59,288 bases of DNA from Planctomycetota bacterium (GTDB taxonomy: Bacteria > Planctomycetota > B15-G4 > JADJEK01): assembly GCA_016213895.1 (NCBI GenBank), contig JACQZJ010000050.1, forward strand, positions 1 through 59,288, written 5' to 3'. Positions 51,823 to 59,288 of this stretch are shown here, one piece after another. The notes under the pieces were generated by a model. The model was not told the DNA's origin. It worked only from the letters and a program-made list of their open reading frames with translations, and did not search any database. Position 1 is the first letter of the stretch. Each line of letters opens with the position of its first letter. The translations under genes were made by a program, and so were the position numbers.

Positions 51823-52950
51823 ATGCAGCAGAACCCCCTGGCGCGCCTCTGCGACCTCGGGCAGAGCGTCTGGTACGACTACATCCGGCGCGACCTGATG
51901 GAATCCGGGACGTTGGCGCGCTACATCGCAGAGGACCGCCTGCGGGGGATGACCTCCAACCCGACGATCTTCCAGCAGGCCATCGCCAAGTCCAACCTCT
52001 ACGACGCCGACATCCGCTCCGCGGGCTCGCGCCTGGACCCTCCGGCCCTGTTCGAGAAGATCGCGGTCGCCGAGATCCAGAGCGCCGCCGACCGCTTCCG
52101 GGAGGTCTACGAGCAGACCGGCGGTCGCGACGGCCACGTGTCCATCGAGGTCGCCCCGACGCTGGCGCGCGACACGCAGGCCTCGATCGCCGAGGCGAAG
52201 CGCCTGTGGCGGGCCTGCGCCCGGGAGAACGTCATGATCAAGATCCCCGGCACGAAGGAGGGGCTGCCGGCCGTCGCGGCCTGCCTCGAGGAGGGGATCA
52301 ACGTCAACGTCACCCTGCTCTTCTCCGAGGCGCGCTATCGCGAGGTGATGGAGGTCTGGCTGGGCGCGCTCGAGCGGCGCGCGGCACGCGGCCTCCCCGT
52401 GGACCGCCTGGCGTCCGTGGCGAGCTTCTTCGTCAGCCGCGTGGACGGCGCCGTGGACCAGGCGATCGACACCAAGTGCGCCGCGCTCGCGGCGGCCGAC
52501 GTCGCGCGCCTGCGCGCCTGCCGCTCGCGCCTCGCCATCGCCAACGCGCGCCTGGCCTATCGCGCCTGGGAGGAGGTCGTGCGAAACAGCGCGCGTTTCC
52601 GCCAGCTCGCGGCGCGCGGGGCGCAGGCCCAGCGGCCGCTCTGGGCCTCGACTTCGTCCAAGGACCCGGCGCTGCCCGACGTCTATTACGTCGAGGCGCT
52701 GATCGCTCCGCACACGGTCAACACGGTGCCGCCCCAGACATACGACGCCTACCGCGACCACGGCGCGCCCGAAGTGCGCATCTCCGCCGGGCTGGACGAG
52801 GCGCTGCAGTGCTTCCGCACCATCGAGCGCTTCGGCATCGACTTCGCCCGCGTCACGGACTTCCTCGAGGAGGACGGCGTGAAGAAGTTCGCGGAGTCGT
52901 ACCATGCCTTGCTCCAGGCGATCCAGTTGAAGCGTGAGGCGATCTCCTGA
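51823..52950 (+). CDS. tal: Transaldolase
   Basis: 375 residues, matching the longer transaldolase class. The enzyme moves dihydroxyacetone units between sugar phosphates in the non-oxidative pentose phosphate pathway. Conserved features are MTSNPTIFQQAI (43-54), the Schiff-base lysine Lys140 in MIKIPGTKEG, NVNVTLLFS and SVASFFVSRVD. Aggag-type ribosome site (AAGGAGAG) precedes the ATG. The ABC exporter genes follow 44 bases later and may be read from the same transcript. Confidence 0.95.
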   Translation: MQQNPLARLCDLGQSVWYDYIRRDLMESGTLARYIAEDRLRGMTSNPTIFQQAIAKSNLYDADIRSAGSRLDPPALFEKIAVAEIQSAADRFREVYEQTGGRDGHVSIEVAPTLARDTQASIAEAKRLWRACARENVMIKIPGTKEGLPAVAACLEEGINVNVTLLFSEARYREVMEVWLGALERRAARGLPVDRLASVASFFVSRVDGAVDQAIDTKCAALAAADVARLRACRSRLAIANARLAYRAWEEVVRNSARFRQLAARGAQAQRPLWASTSSKDPALPDVYYVEALIAPHTVNTVPPQTYDAYRDHGAPEVRISAGLDEALQCFRTIERFGIDFARVTDFLEEDGVKKFAESYHALLQAIQLKREAIS

Positions 52951-52994
52951 GCCGCCTCACGCCCGCGCAGCGCGATAACCCGGGAGACCGACCC

Positions 52995-53610
52995 TTGCCT
53001 CCGCCCGCGACCTCGGTGCTGCTCGAAGTCCACGATCTCTGCTACTCCTACGGCGGCCTGAAGGCCGCGGACCAGGTGTCCTTTCACGTCGGCCGCGGGG
53101 AGATCTTCGGGCTCCTCGGGCCGAACGGCGCGGGCAAGACCACGACCATCTGCTGCGTGGCGGGCCTCAAGCGCCCGCAAGGGGGGACTTTGCGCTTCGC
53201 CGGCGCCGACTTCGCCCCGAATCGCAGCGCCGAGCAGCGCCGCCGCCTCGGGGTCGTGCCGCAGGAGCTGGCGCTCTACGACGGCCTGACGGCGCGCGAG
53301 AACCTGGAGTTCTTCGCCGCCGTCGCCGGCTTGGGGGGAGCGCGCGCGCGCGCCGCGGTCGAGCGCGCGCTCGATCTGGCCGGGCTCGCCGAGCGCGCAG
53401 AGGACCGCGTGAGCGCCTACTCCGGCGGCATGAAGCGCCGCCTCAACCTGGTCATCGGCTGCCTGCATGACCCCGAGCTGATCATCCTCGACGAGCCGAC
53501 GGTGGGCGTCGATCCGCAGTCGCGCAACCACCGAGGAGGCCGGCATCCCGGGGGAGAACCTCGAGCAGGTGTTCCTCAAGCTCACCGGAAAGAAGCTGCG
53601 CGACACATGA
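52995..53610 (+). pseudogene. ABC-2 exporter ATPase with internal deletion near 53525
   Basis: From a TTG with GGGAG upstream. The N-terminal ~180 residues are a normal ATPase: Walker A GPNGAGKTTT, Q-loop PQELALYDGL, signature [10 protein letters not shown], Walker [18 protein letters not shown]. The sequence then jumps, in another frame, to [20 protein letters not shown] and ends KKLRDT with a TGA at 53608-53610 that overlaps the permease ATG. That end is the usual C terminus of this family, so ~90-110 codons including the switch histidine are missing. In the literal frame the ORF fuses to the permease through a nonsense linker. Real deletion or assembly collapse cannot be separated here. 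Confidence 0.8.
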
Positions 53611-54959
53611 ACCCGCTGCACGCGACGTGGACCCTGGCGCAGAAGGACCTGCGCCTCTACCTGCGCGACCGGACCGGCATGCTGCTCGGCTTTGGCCTGC
53701 CCGTGGTGCTCGTGCTCGCCTTCGGCTTCGTCTACAAGATGGCCTTCGGCCGTTCCGGAGGCATGTCGAGCACCACGCTCTGGGTGGCCGACCTCGACCA
53801 GAGCGACAGGAGCCGCGCCTTCCTCGCGGCCCTGCGCGAGAACACCATGCTGAGCATCCGGCCGCGGGAAGGCGAGGACGCGGCGCCCGCCGGCGACCTC
53901 AAGGGCAAGGTCGAAGACGGGGAAGCGCACCACGCGCTGGTCATCGAGCGGGGTTTCGAGCTCGCGCTCGACGCGGGCAGCTTCCCGGCGCTGACCATGT
54001 ACCGCGACCCGGACCGCACGCTCGAAGCGCAGCTCGTCTCGATCGCCTTGATGCAGAGCTTCCTCGGCGCCGCCGATCCGCAGGAGGCGGCGCCCCTCAT
54101 GACCGCGCGTGCGCTCGAGCTGGCCGGCCTGCCCGACGAGTGGAGCGAGCGCATCCAGACGCTCTCGCGTGCGTTCTCCGGCTCGGTGGAGGCGCTCTTC
54201 GTCGAAGCGGAAGATGAGGGGCTCTTGCAGGCCGCCGCGCCGGACGAGGAGCCCGCGGCCTTCGACTTCTCCTCCGTCATGCGCGGCCTGGTCCCGGTCA
54301 GAAACGTCGACATCAAGCCGCCCGACCGGCCGAAGGAGCTGAGCTACATGCTCGCCCACAACGTGTCCGGGATCAGCGTCATGATGCTGATGTTCGGCCT
54401 GGTGGCGTGCGGCACGCTGCTCATCCAGGAACGCGAGCAGGGGACGCTGCGCCGCCTGCTGCTCTCCCCCATGCAGCGCCGCTCGATCCTCTGGGGGAAG
54501 TTCCTGTTCACGGCGATCATCGGCGTGCTGCAGCTCGCCGTGATGTTCGCTGTCGGGGAGTTGGTCTTCAGCGTGAGCCTGCTGCGCGATCCCCTGACCC
54601 TGCTGGTGCTCTCCGCCGCCCTGGTGTTCTCGGTGACGGCGTTCGGCATGCTGATCGCCTCGCTCGCCCGCACCACCCGTCAGGCCGAGGGCCTCTCCAC
54701 GATCATCATCCTCGTGATGTCCGCCGTGGGCGGCGCCTGGTTCCCGATCCAGATGTTCGACCTCCCGCTCGCCAGCGAGATCGTGGCGAAGTGCACCCTC
54801 ACCTGGTGGGCGATGTCCGCCTTCCAGGGCATGTTCTGGCATGGGAAGCCCTGGACCGACCCGACCATGCTGGGGCAGCTCGGCGTGTTGCTCGCCTTCG
54901 GCGCCGTGGCCTCGTGCTGCGCCCAGGTCGCGTTCCGCAGGCGCTACGTGGAGGCGTGA
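53607..54959 (+). CDS. ABC-2 type exporter permease
   Basis: 450 residues. One N-terminal helix (MLLGFGLPVVLVLAFGFVYK), a large extracytoplasmic domain (~residues 45-245) and five C-terminal helices starting at GISVMMLMFGLVACGTLLIQ; EREQGTLRRLLLSPMQR is the ABC-2 signature after that helix. The topology matches YhhJ/NatB-like drug or sodium exporters. Its ATG overlaps the ATPase stop as ATGA, and its own stop overlaps the next start, so the three genes are tightly coupled. Confidence 0.9.
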   Translation: MNPLHATWTLAQKDLRLYLRDRTGMLLGFGLPVVLVLAFGFVYKMAFGRSGGMSSTTLWVADLDQSDRSRAFLAALRENTMLSIRPREGEDAAPAGDLKGKVEDGEAHHALVIERGFELALDAGSFPALTMYRDPDRTLEAQLVSIALMQSFLGAADPQEAAPLMTARALELAGLPDEWSERIQTLSRAFSGSVEALFVEAEDEGLLQAAAPDEEPAAFDFSSVMRGLVPVRNVDIKPPDRPKELSYMLAHNVSGISVMMLMFGLVACGTLLIQEREQGTLRRLLLSPMQRRSILWGKFLFTAIIGVLQLAVMFAVGELVFSVSLLRDPLTLLVLSAALVFSVTAFGMLIASLARTTRQAEGLSTIIILVMSAVGGAWFPIQMFDLPLASEIVAKCTLTWWAMSAFQGMFWHGKPWTDPTMLGQLGVLLAFGAVASCCAQVAFRRRYVEA

Positions 54960-57448
54960 AGGCGGCCGCGCAGCGGGGATGGAGAGTCGACTTGAGGCAG
55001 CAAGCGCCATCGGTCCCGAGGAGGAGACGGCGGCGCTGGATCGTCGGCGCGGCGGCGTTGTTGGTGGTGCTGGCGGCGCTGGCGCTCGCGCCCACCCTCC
55101 TCTCCACGCGGGCGCTTCGTCCGGCGCTCGAGTTCCTCCTGCGCCAGCGCTGCGGCGTGCCGGTCGACGTCGAGGCCGCGACGCTCCGCTGGCTCGCCCC
55201 GTCCACCTTCACGAGAACGACCCTGGGCTCGCCGCCGGGCTTCGCCGACAAGCCGCTCTTCCACGCCGAGGAGGTCGTGCTCGGCACGTCCTTGCTCAGC
55301 CTCCTCACCGGCCGCTCGCCCCTGAGCCTGTCGCTCTCCGGCGCCACGCTCTCGGTCATCCGCGCGCCCGGCGGCAAGACCAACCTGGGCGAGTCCCTCG
55401 GCGCGGAAGGGCGCACCGCTTTGCGCCGCGCGCTCTCTGCGCCGCTGCGCGTCGTCGCCAGGCAGTCGGCGCTCGAGGTCAGCGATCGCGAGAGCGGACA
55501 GACGTCGTTCCTCTCGCAGGCGGACCTGGAGTGGGCAATGGCCCAGGACGGATCGCGCGTGATCGCCGGGGGCGGGCTCATCGAGGGACCGCAGGGCACG
55601 GGCGCGCTGCGGCTGCGCTTCGCCGTGGAAGGAGAAGGGGACACGCGCTGCGCCAGCCTGGACCTAGCGGCCCGTAACCTGAGTCTCGCGGGCTTCTCCC
55701 CGCTCCTCGGCGCGCTCGTCGAGGGCGCCGCGCTGGAGGGCCAGCTCGACCTCGATCTGAACGGGCTCCTCGGTCCCGGGCGGCGCGCGGACGTGGCCGG
55801 CCAGGGCACGGTGCGGGGGCTCCTCTTCGCCGCCGCTCCCTGGGTGACGGGCGCCCCCGTCGCCGACTCGCTGATCACGATCGCCGGCGGCTGCTCCATC
55901 GACCTGGACCGCCGCCAGGCGGTCTTCGACTCCTTCCGCCTGTCCAGCTCGCTGCTCGACGTGGACGCGCGCGGCTCGATCTCGATCTCGCGCGCCGGCT
56001 TCGCCGGCGATCTCGAGGGACGCGCGGGCATCAACCTGGGTCGGGCCGCGTTCAAGGCCCGGCCCCTGGCCTTCGCCGTTCTCCCGGTCCAGACGATCGG
56101 CGGCGACGTGGAGATCTCCTTTCGGCCCGGCGCGAACGGCGCCATGCACGTCGCGCTCTCGGGCGAGGGCCTGGCCTCGCAGCTCACGCGCGAGCGCAGC
56201 CTCGGGCTGGGGGAGACCTATGCCGAGACGGACGTGAACGTCTTCGCCGATCCGTTCGGCGTGGCGCTCGAGGGGCTGTTCTTCTCCACGCGCTTCCTGG
56301 AGGTCGAGGGACGGGGCATGCTGCGCCTGGCGCAGGACGGCTCCCTGGCGGACCTCGCCTGCGACCTGCGTTTCACGGGGGAGGAGGCGCACGTCATCCA
56401 CGAGTTCCTGATGAACCTGCGCCTGGCGCCGCCCATGCTCGTGGCCGGCGGCGTGGACCTGCGCCTGCGCGCGGACGCGGGCGCCGAGGAGGTCGCCTGC
56501 TCCGCCGCCTTCGAGTCGCAGGACTTCGACCTGCGCTACGCAGAGACCTCCGGTGGAATCGAGGACAACTACTTCTTCCGCGGCCGGCCACTGAGCGCGC
56601 GCCTGCGCGTCTCCTGGCCGCGGCGCGCGAGCGCTCCCGCGGCGGCTCTCAGCGGCACGCTGAGCCTGAGCGCTCCCGGCGCGGCCATCCAGCGCAACGA
56701 GTTCACCGACTTCCGGCTGGACGCCGCGCTCGAGGACGGAGTCGTTCGCCTGGAACGCTGCTCGGGAGCGTTCTTCGGCGGAGGCAGGGTGGAGGCCACG
56801 GGCAGTCTCGAGACCGGAGGCGCCGCGCGCCCGCGGCTGCGGCTGCGCGCCACGGGCAGCGACCTCGCCCTGAAGGCGTTCCCAGCCGCGCTCGCCGGAG
56901 CGGCGACCGCGGTCTTCGCCGCGGAGGGAGGCTGCTGGAAGGTCAAGTCCACGGCGAGGCTGTCCGGACAGGTCGAGGTCGAGGGCGTGGGCCGGGGCCT
57001 TTCGGAATGGCTTTCCACCATGACGGGAGCGGGGCGCCTGGACATCGGATCCGGGGAGGTCGAGGGATCCACCCTGCTCGAGCGCCTGCGGGCGCCCGCC
57101 GTGGCATCAGGCTCACGGCGCATCGAGGGCATCAGCGCCGGCATCTCCTTCCAAGGCGGGATGCTCCGCGCCGAACCCGTGAAGATACTGCTGGCGGATC
57201 GGACCTTCGTCATGGCCGGGGATGCGCACTGGTCTGGGAAGATCCACTTCGTGGTTCCCGCCAGCAGCATCTTCGACAACGACTTCATCGAGCGGCACGG
57301 CGCGGCCTGGCCTTCCGACATCTTCCAGATCACCGGCTCCATCGACGCTCCCAGGCTCAGGCTGCCCGACGCCAGCGAGTGGATTCGCAAGGCTGGCGAG
57401 GGTTGTCTTGACGAAGCGATCCAGAATCTATTCACTTCTGGAAGCTGA
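54956..57448 (+). CDS. AsmA/DUF748-like large exported beta-rich protein
   Basis: 830 residues from a GTG overlapping the permease stop (GTGA), with GGAGG just upstream. A basic N terminus and membrane helix (WIVGAAALLVVLAALALAPT) are followed by ~780 residues of beta-rich repeats with AsmA-like features (LSLSLSGATLSVIRAPGGKT near residue 120, and the closing DIFQITGSIDAPRLRLPDAS). AsmA-family proteins span the periplasm and are implicated in lipid transport between membranes. Its coupling to an ABC-2 exporter is suggestive, but the link to substrate is inference. Confidence 0.75.
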   Translation: MKAAAQRGWRVDLRQQAPSVPRRRRRRWIVGAAALLVVLAALALAPTLLSTRALRPALEFLLRQRCGVPVDVEAATLRWLAPSTFTRTTLGSPPGFADKPLFHAEEVVLGTSLLSLLTGRSPLSLSLSGATLSVIRAPGGKTNLGESLGAEGRTALRRALSAPLRVVARQSALEVSDRESGQTSFLSQADLEWAMAQDGSRVIAGGGLIEGPQGTGALRLRFAVEGEGDTRCASLDLAARNLSLAGFSPLLGALVEGAALEGQLDLDLNGLLGPGRRADVAGQGTVRGLLFAAAPWVTGAPVADSLITIAGGCSIDLDRRQAVFDSFRLSSSLLDVDARGSISISRAGFAGDLEGRAGINLGRAAFKARPLAFAVLPVQTIGGDVEISFRPGANGAMHVALSGEGLASQLTRERSLGLGETYAETDVNVFADPFGVALEGLFFSTRFLEVEGRGMLRLAQDGSLADLACDLRFTGEEAHVIHEFLMNLRLAPPMLVAGGVDLRLRADAGAEEVACSAAFESQDFDLRYAETSGGIEDNYFFRGRPLSARLRVSWPRRASAPAAALSGTLSLSAPGAAIQRNEFTDFRLDAALEDGVVRLERCSGAFFGGGRVEATGSLETGGAARPRLRLRATGSDLALKAFPAALAGAATAVFAAEGGCWKVKSTARLSGQVEVEGVGRGLSEWLSTMTGAGRLDIGSGEVEGSTLLERLRAPAVASGSRRIEGISAGISFQGGMLRAEPVKILLADRTFVMAGDAHWSGKIHFVVPASSIFDNDFIERHGAAWPSDIFQITGSIDAPRLRLPDASEWIRKAGEGCLDEAIQNLFTSGS

Positions 57449-57640
57449 AAGCTGCCCAGGGGGACGCTGCCGCTTCCTTGGAGAGAAAGGGACTTGTGAA
57501 GGTCCGGCAGCTCCTCCTTTGTGGATAAGAGAGTAACCCTCGTATGATAAGGGGGTTCGGGAGGTAGACGGCCTCGATCGCGGTTTCGAGGTCGGTGTCG
57601 TTTGGAGTGGTTGTCCGCATCTCAAGGGAGGGGTGGCAAG

Positions 57641-58363
57641 ATGACCGAAGAAAGACCGGGGACCGCGGCATTCGAGTGGACCAACAGGTACCAGCGCGCG
57701 CTGGATCGCGTGCGCGCGACGAGCGATCGCCAGCAGTTCCTGGAGGAGCTGGTCAACGCCAGCATTCTCCTCGGAGGAGCGGCGAAAGCACACGCAATGC
57801 TCATGGACCGCACGACCGTGGTCGCCGAGACCGGGCGCACTTCCGAGGGTGTCTCCTACCCGGTGCCGGAGGATCATCGCAAGCATGCGGCCCGCGTGGC
57901 CAGCAACATAGGCAAGCAGGGCGCGAGCACGGCTCCGCGGATCGAAGCCGATAACTGCTCGTTCCTCGTGTCGTTCCACGTGAAGGAAGGGCTGGCGGGG
58001 GCGCTCTGCCTGGAACATGAGAACGGATCGCGGCAGAACGGCGGCCACGACGCTCTCGTGGTCGCGCTCGCCCTGGCGGCGGCGGCCGGCCTGCGCGCGC
58101 GCGAGGCGGAGTTGGAGGCGAACGAGCGCGCGAACCAGGCCGAGGCGCGCGTCAGGGAGGTCGAGGCATCCGTGGCGTCCGGAGGCATCGGAGCCGTGGC
58201 GTACCTCAAGACGATCGCGGAGCTCGAGCGCGACGCGATCGAGCTCGCTCTGCGCACGACGAACTGGAACAAGGAGGAGGCGGCCCGGCGCCTCGGCATC
58301 TCGCGCGCCTCGATCTACATGAAGGTCCGGAAGTTCGACCTGAAGAGGCCGGCCCAACCGTAG
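57641..58363 (+). CDS. GAF-like sensor with C-terminal Fis-type helix-turn-helix
   Basis: 240 residues from an ATG with GGGAGGGG upstream. Residues ~20-160 fit a GAF-like domain (QQFLEELVNASILLGGAAKA, then ALCLEHENGS). A coiled segment leads to a C-terminal Fis/HTH_8 domain: RDAIELALRTTNWNKEEAAR and RLGISRASIYMKVRKFDL. This is the DNA-binding end normally found on NtrC-type sigma54 activators, but the AAA+ ATPase domain is absent, so it cannot act as a classical sigma54 activator. Probably a stand-alone regulator; target unknown. Confidence 0.8.
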   Translation: MTEERPGTAAFEWTNRYQRALDRVRATSDRQQFLEELVNASILLGGAAKAHAMLMDRTTVVAETGRTSEGVSYPVPEDHRKHAARVASNIGKQGASTAPRIEADNCSFLVSFHVKEGLAGALCLEHENGSRQNGGHDALVVALALAAAAGLRAREAELEANERANQAEARVREVEASVASGGIGAVAYLKTIAELERDAIELALRTTNWNKEEAARRLGISRASIYMKVRKFDLKRPAQP

Positions 58364-58430
58364 CTTCCCCGGGCCGCCGAGAATAACCGCTCTTCACGTC
58401 CGAAATTCGTTTTCGGCGGCCGCTTGCGAG

Positions 58431-58459
58431 TTGACCGCGCGGCTGGATGGACCTACGGT
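58431..58459 (+). promoter_or_regulatory. Promoter of the hemerythrin gene
   Basis: TTGACC (58431-58436), 17-base spacer, TACGGT (58454-58459), 33 bases before the ATG at 58493. Confidence 0.5.
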
Positions 58460-58492
58460 CGCAGCATTCCGAGGAACCTGCGAGGTCCAGCC

Positions 58493-59044
58493 ATGAAGCC
58501 ACTCGAGACGCTCAAGGCCGAGCATTCGTTGATTCGCCAGTACCTCACCGTCCTCTCGCAGGCGCGAGAGACGATGGAGGAAGGCGGCCGGGTTCCCAAG
58601 CAGGTCTTCGAGCTGGCGGTGCGTTTCTCCCGCGACTTCGTCGACAAGTACCACCACTTCAAGGAGGAGCTGCAGCTCTTCACGCTGCTCGCGCAGAAGC
58701 ACGGCGGGGACTTCGACGGGCCCATCGGCGCGCTCAGGAACCAGCACGAGAACGGCCGCGACCACGTGACCGCCATCGACCGTGCGAAGGAAGGGTACGA
58801 CCTGGGCAGGGCCACCGAGGCCGGCGAGCTGCTCGAACACCTGGCGGCCTACATCTCGATGCTGCGCCAGCACATCCACACCGAAGACCACGGCATCTAC
58901 CAACGCGCCGAGGCGCTCCTGACCGCTGACGAGAACCGGAACCTGGAACGTGAGTTCCGCCGCGCCGACGAGAAGGCCGGCCCGGGCTTCTTCGACAAGG
59001 CCCGGGATTCGGTGCTGCAGATGGACGCGCTCCTGAAGGCGTGA
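58493..59044 (+). CDS. Hemerythrin domain protein
   Basis: 183 residues. A four-helix hemerythrin HHE fold with candidate di-iron ligands His11 (AEHSLIRQ), His54 and Glu58 (KYHHFKEEL), His85 (NQHENGRDH), His127 and Asp132/His133 (RQHIHTEDHGIY). Such proteins bind oxygen or nitric oxide, or sense iron and redox state, in the cytoplasm. GAGG precedes the ATG. Oxygen handling would suit an organism with an oxygen-sensitive aromatic pathway, but that connection is speculative. Confidence 0.9.
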   Translation: MKPLETLKAEHSLIRQYLTVLSQARETMEEGGRVPKQVFELAVRFSRDFVDKYHHFKEELQLFTLLAQKHGGDFDGPIGALRNQHENGRDHVTAIDRAKEGYDLGRATEAGELLEHLAAYISMLRQHIHTEDHGIYQRAEALLTADENRNLEREFRRADEKAGPGFFDKARDSVLQMDALLKA

Positions 59045-59247
59045 GCCAGCAGCTGGCCGCTGTCGTGTCCTTGAAGACGGGCTGCGGCGCCGCGCGCTCG
59101 CCAGCGATGGAGTTCGCGTTGCACGCGTCGCCTTTCGCGGGATGGGTGGAGATGTGATGGGGAGGCCGGCCTCCGCGTGACGCAGTACGCTGTCGCGTCT
59201 GCAAGCAGTTCATGCGCACTCGTCGAGTGCAGAAGGAGACCAGCCTC

Positions 59248-59288
59248 ATGGTCGATTCTAGCTTCGAGTTTCAGGGTTCGGTGGCGGG
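59248..59288 (+). CDS. Start of a gene truncated by the window end
   Basis: ATG with AAGGAG 9 bases upstream opens a frame of 13 codons (MVDSSFEFQGSVA) that runs off the right edge. Too short to identify; called because of the good ribosome site and the absence of competing frames. Confidence 0.5.
   Translation, partial: MVDSSFEFQGSVA

Noticed and set aside
52995-54959. Natural ATPase-permease fusion protein of 654 residues
   Set aside because: The linker (from [12 protein letters not shown]) is the out-of-frame reading of a typical ATPase C terminus that ends in an ATGA overlap, so the fusion is a deletion artefact.
1-59288. tRNA, rRNA, CRISPR arrays, attachment sites or an origin
   Set aside because: Gaps were read for T-arm-like GTTCGA motifs, regular spaced repeats and DnaA-box clusters; nothing convincing was seen by eye, and no tool was available to search exhaustively.

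Overview
The window is a very GC-rich, gene-dense piece of a bacterial chromosome. It has no rRNA, tRNA, CRISPR array or complete insertion sequence that I can see. Several features point to an uncultured high-GC Gram-negative lineage of the Planctomycetota / Acidobacteriota / Myxococcota type: Ras-like MglA GTPase with Roadblock proteins, DUF4388-TPR-propeller proteins, secreted HtrA and subtilisin proteases, FG-GAP proteins, GlnRS, and abundant TPR proteins. The phylum cannot be fixed from this sequence alone.

Layout. 1-6669 (minus): five-gene Ras-like GTPase module (DUF4388/TPR/propeller membrane protein, TPR-Roadblock, small Roadblock, membrane-anchored MglA-like GTPase, Roadblock-TPR). 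7059-8813: small TPR protein, then gcvH facing a lipoate-protein ligase. 8858-20795: envelope block with a SurA-like chaperone, a carboxymuconolactone-decarboxylase-like protein, a TMTC-like GT-C membrane protein with TPRs, a secreted subtilase, an active HtrA and a degenerate HtrA-like partner. 20833-22898 (minus): biotin carboxylase plus biotin carrier. 23497-27999: four-gene MacAB/LolCDE-like ABC operon. 28208-29107: panB. 29157-35748: a palindromic MITE-like element, a glycine-rich secreted protein, a frame-broken transglutaminase, a broken sensor kinase and a secreted TPR protein. 36073-41069: small basic protein, ugd, hemE, glnS. 41149-42159: thioredoxin-like gene with an in-frame UGA. 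42215-43512: 2-hydroxyacid dehydrogenase and a small zinc-ribbon membrane protein. 43684-46683: had-oah-dch. 46733-50941: secreted or anchored proteins and a sigma-like factor. 51048-57448: TIGR02206-type membrane protein, transaldolase, ABC-2 exporter (ATPase damaged) and an AsmA-like protein. 57641-59288: GAF-Fis regulator, hemerythrin and the start of one more gene.

Most striking points. (1) The thioredoxin/TlpA-like gene at 41149 has UGA exactly where the first cysteine of the CxxC motif belongs (U-P-P-C). A stem-loop with a GU-containing apical loop follows about 20 bases downstream, so it is a strong selenoprotein candidate. (2) had, oah and dch are the three modified beta-oxidation enzymes after dearomatisation in anaerobic benzoyl-CoA degradation, and they form an apparent operon with its own promoter. 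(3) The GTPase module carries an MglA-like protein with an unusual C-terminal membrane anchor. (4) A dispersed intergenic repeat occurs three times, two copies lying just upstream of accC and hemE; both genes also have a TATACT box 8-9 bases before the ATG, suggesting leaderless mRNAs. (5) Four genes (transglutaminase, histidine kinase, RGG-type small protein, ABC ATPase) look broken by short or internal deletions. This may be real decay or assembly error, and it is also the main caveat for the UGA gene.
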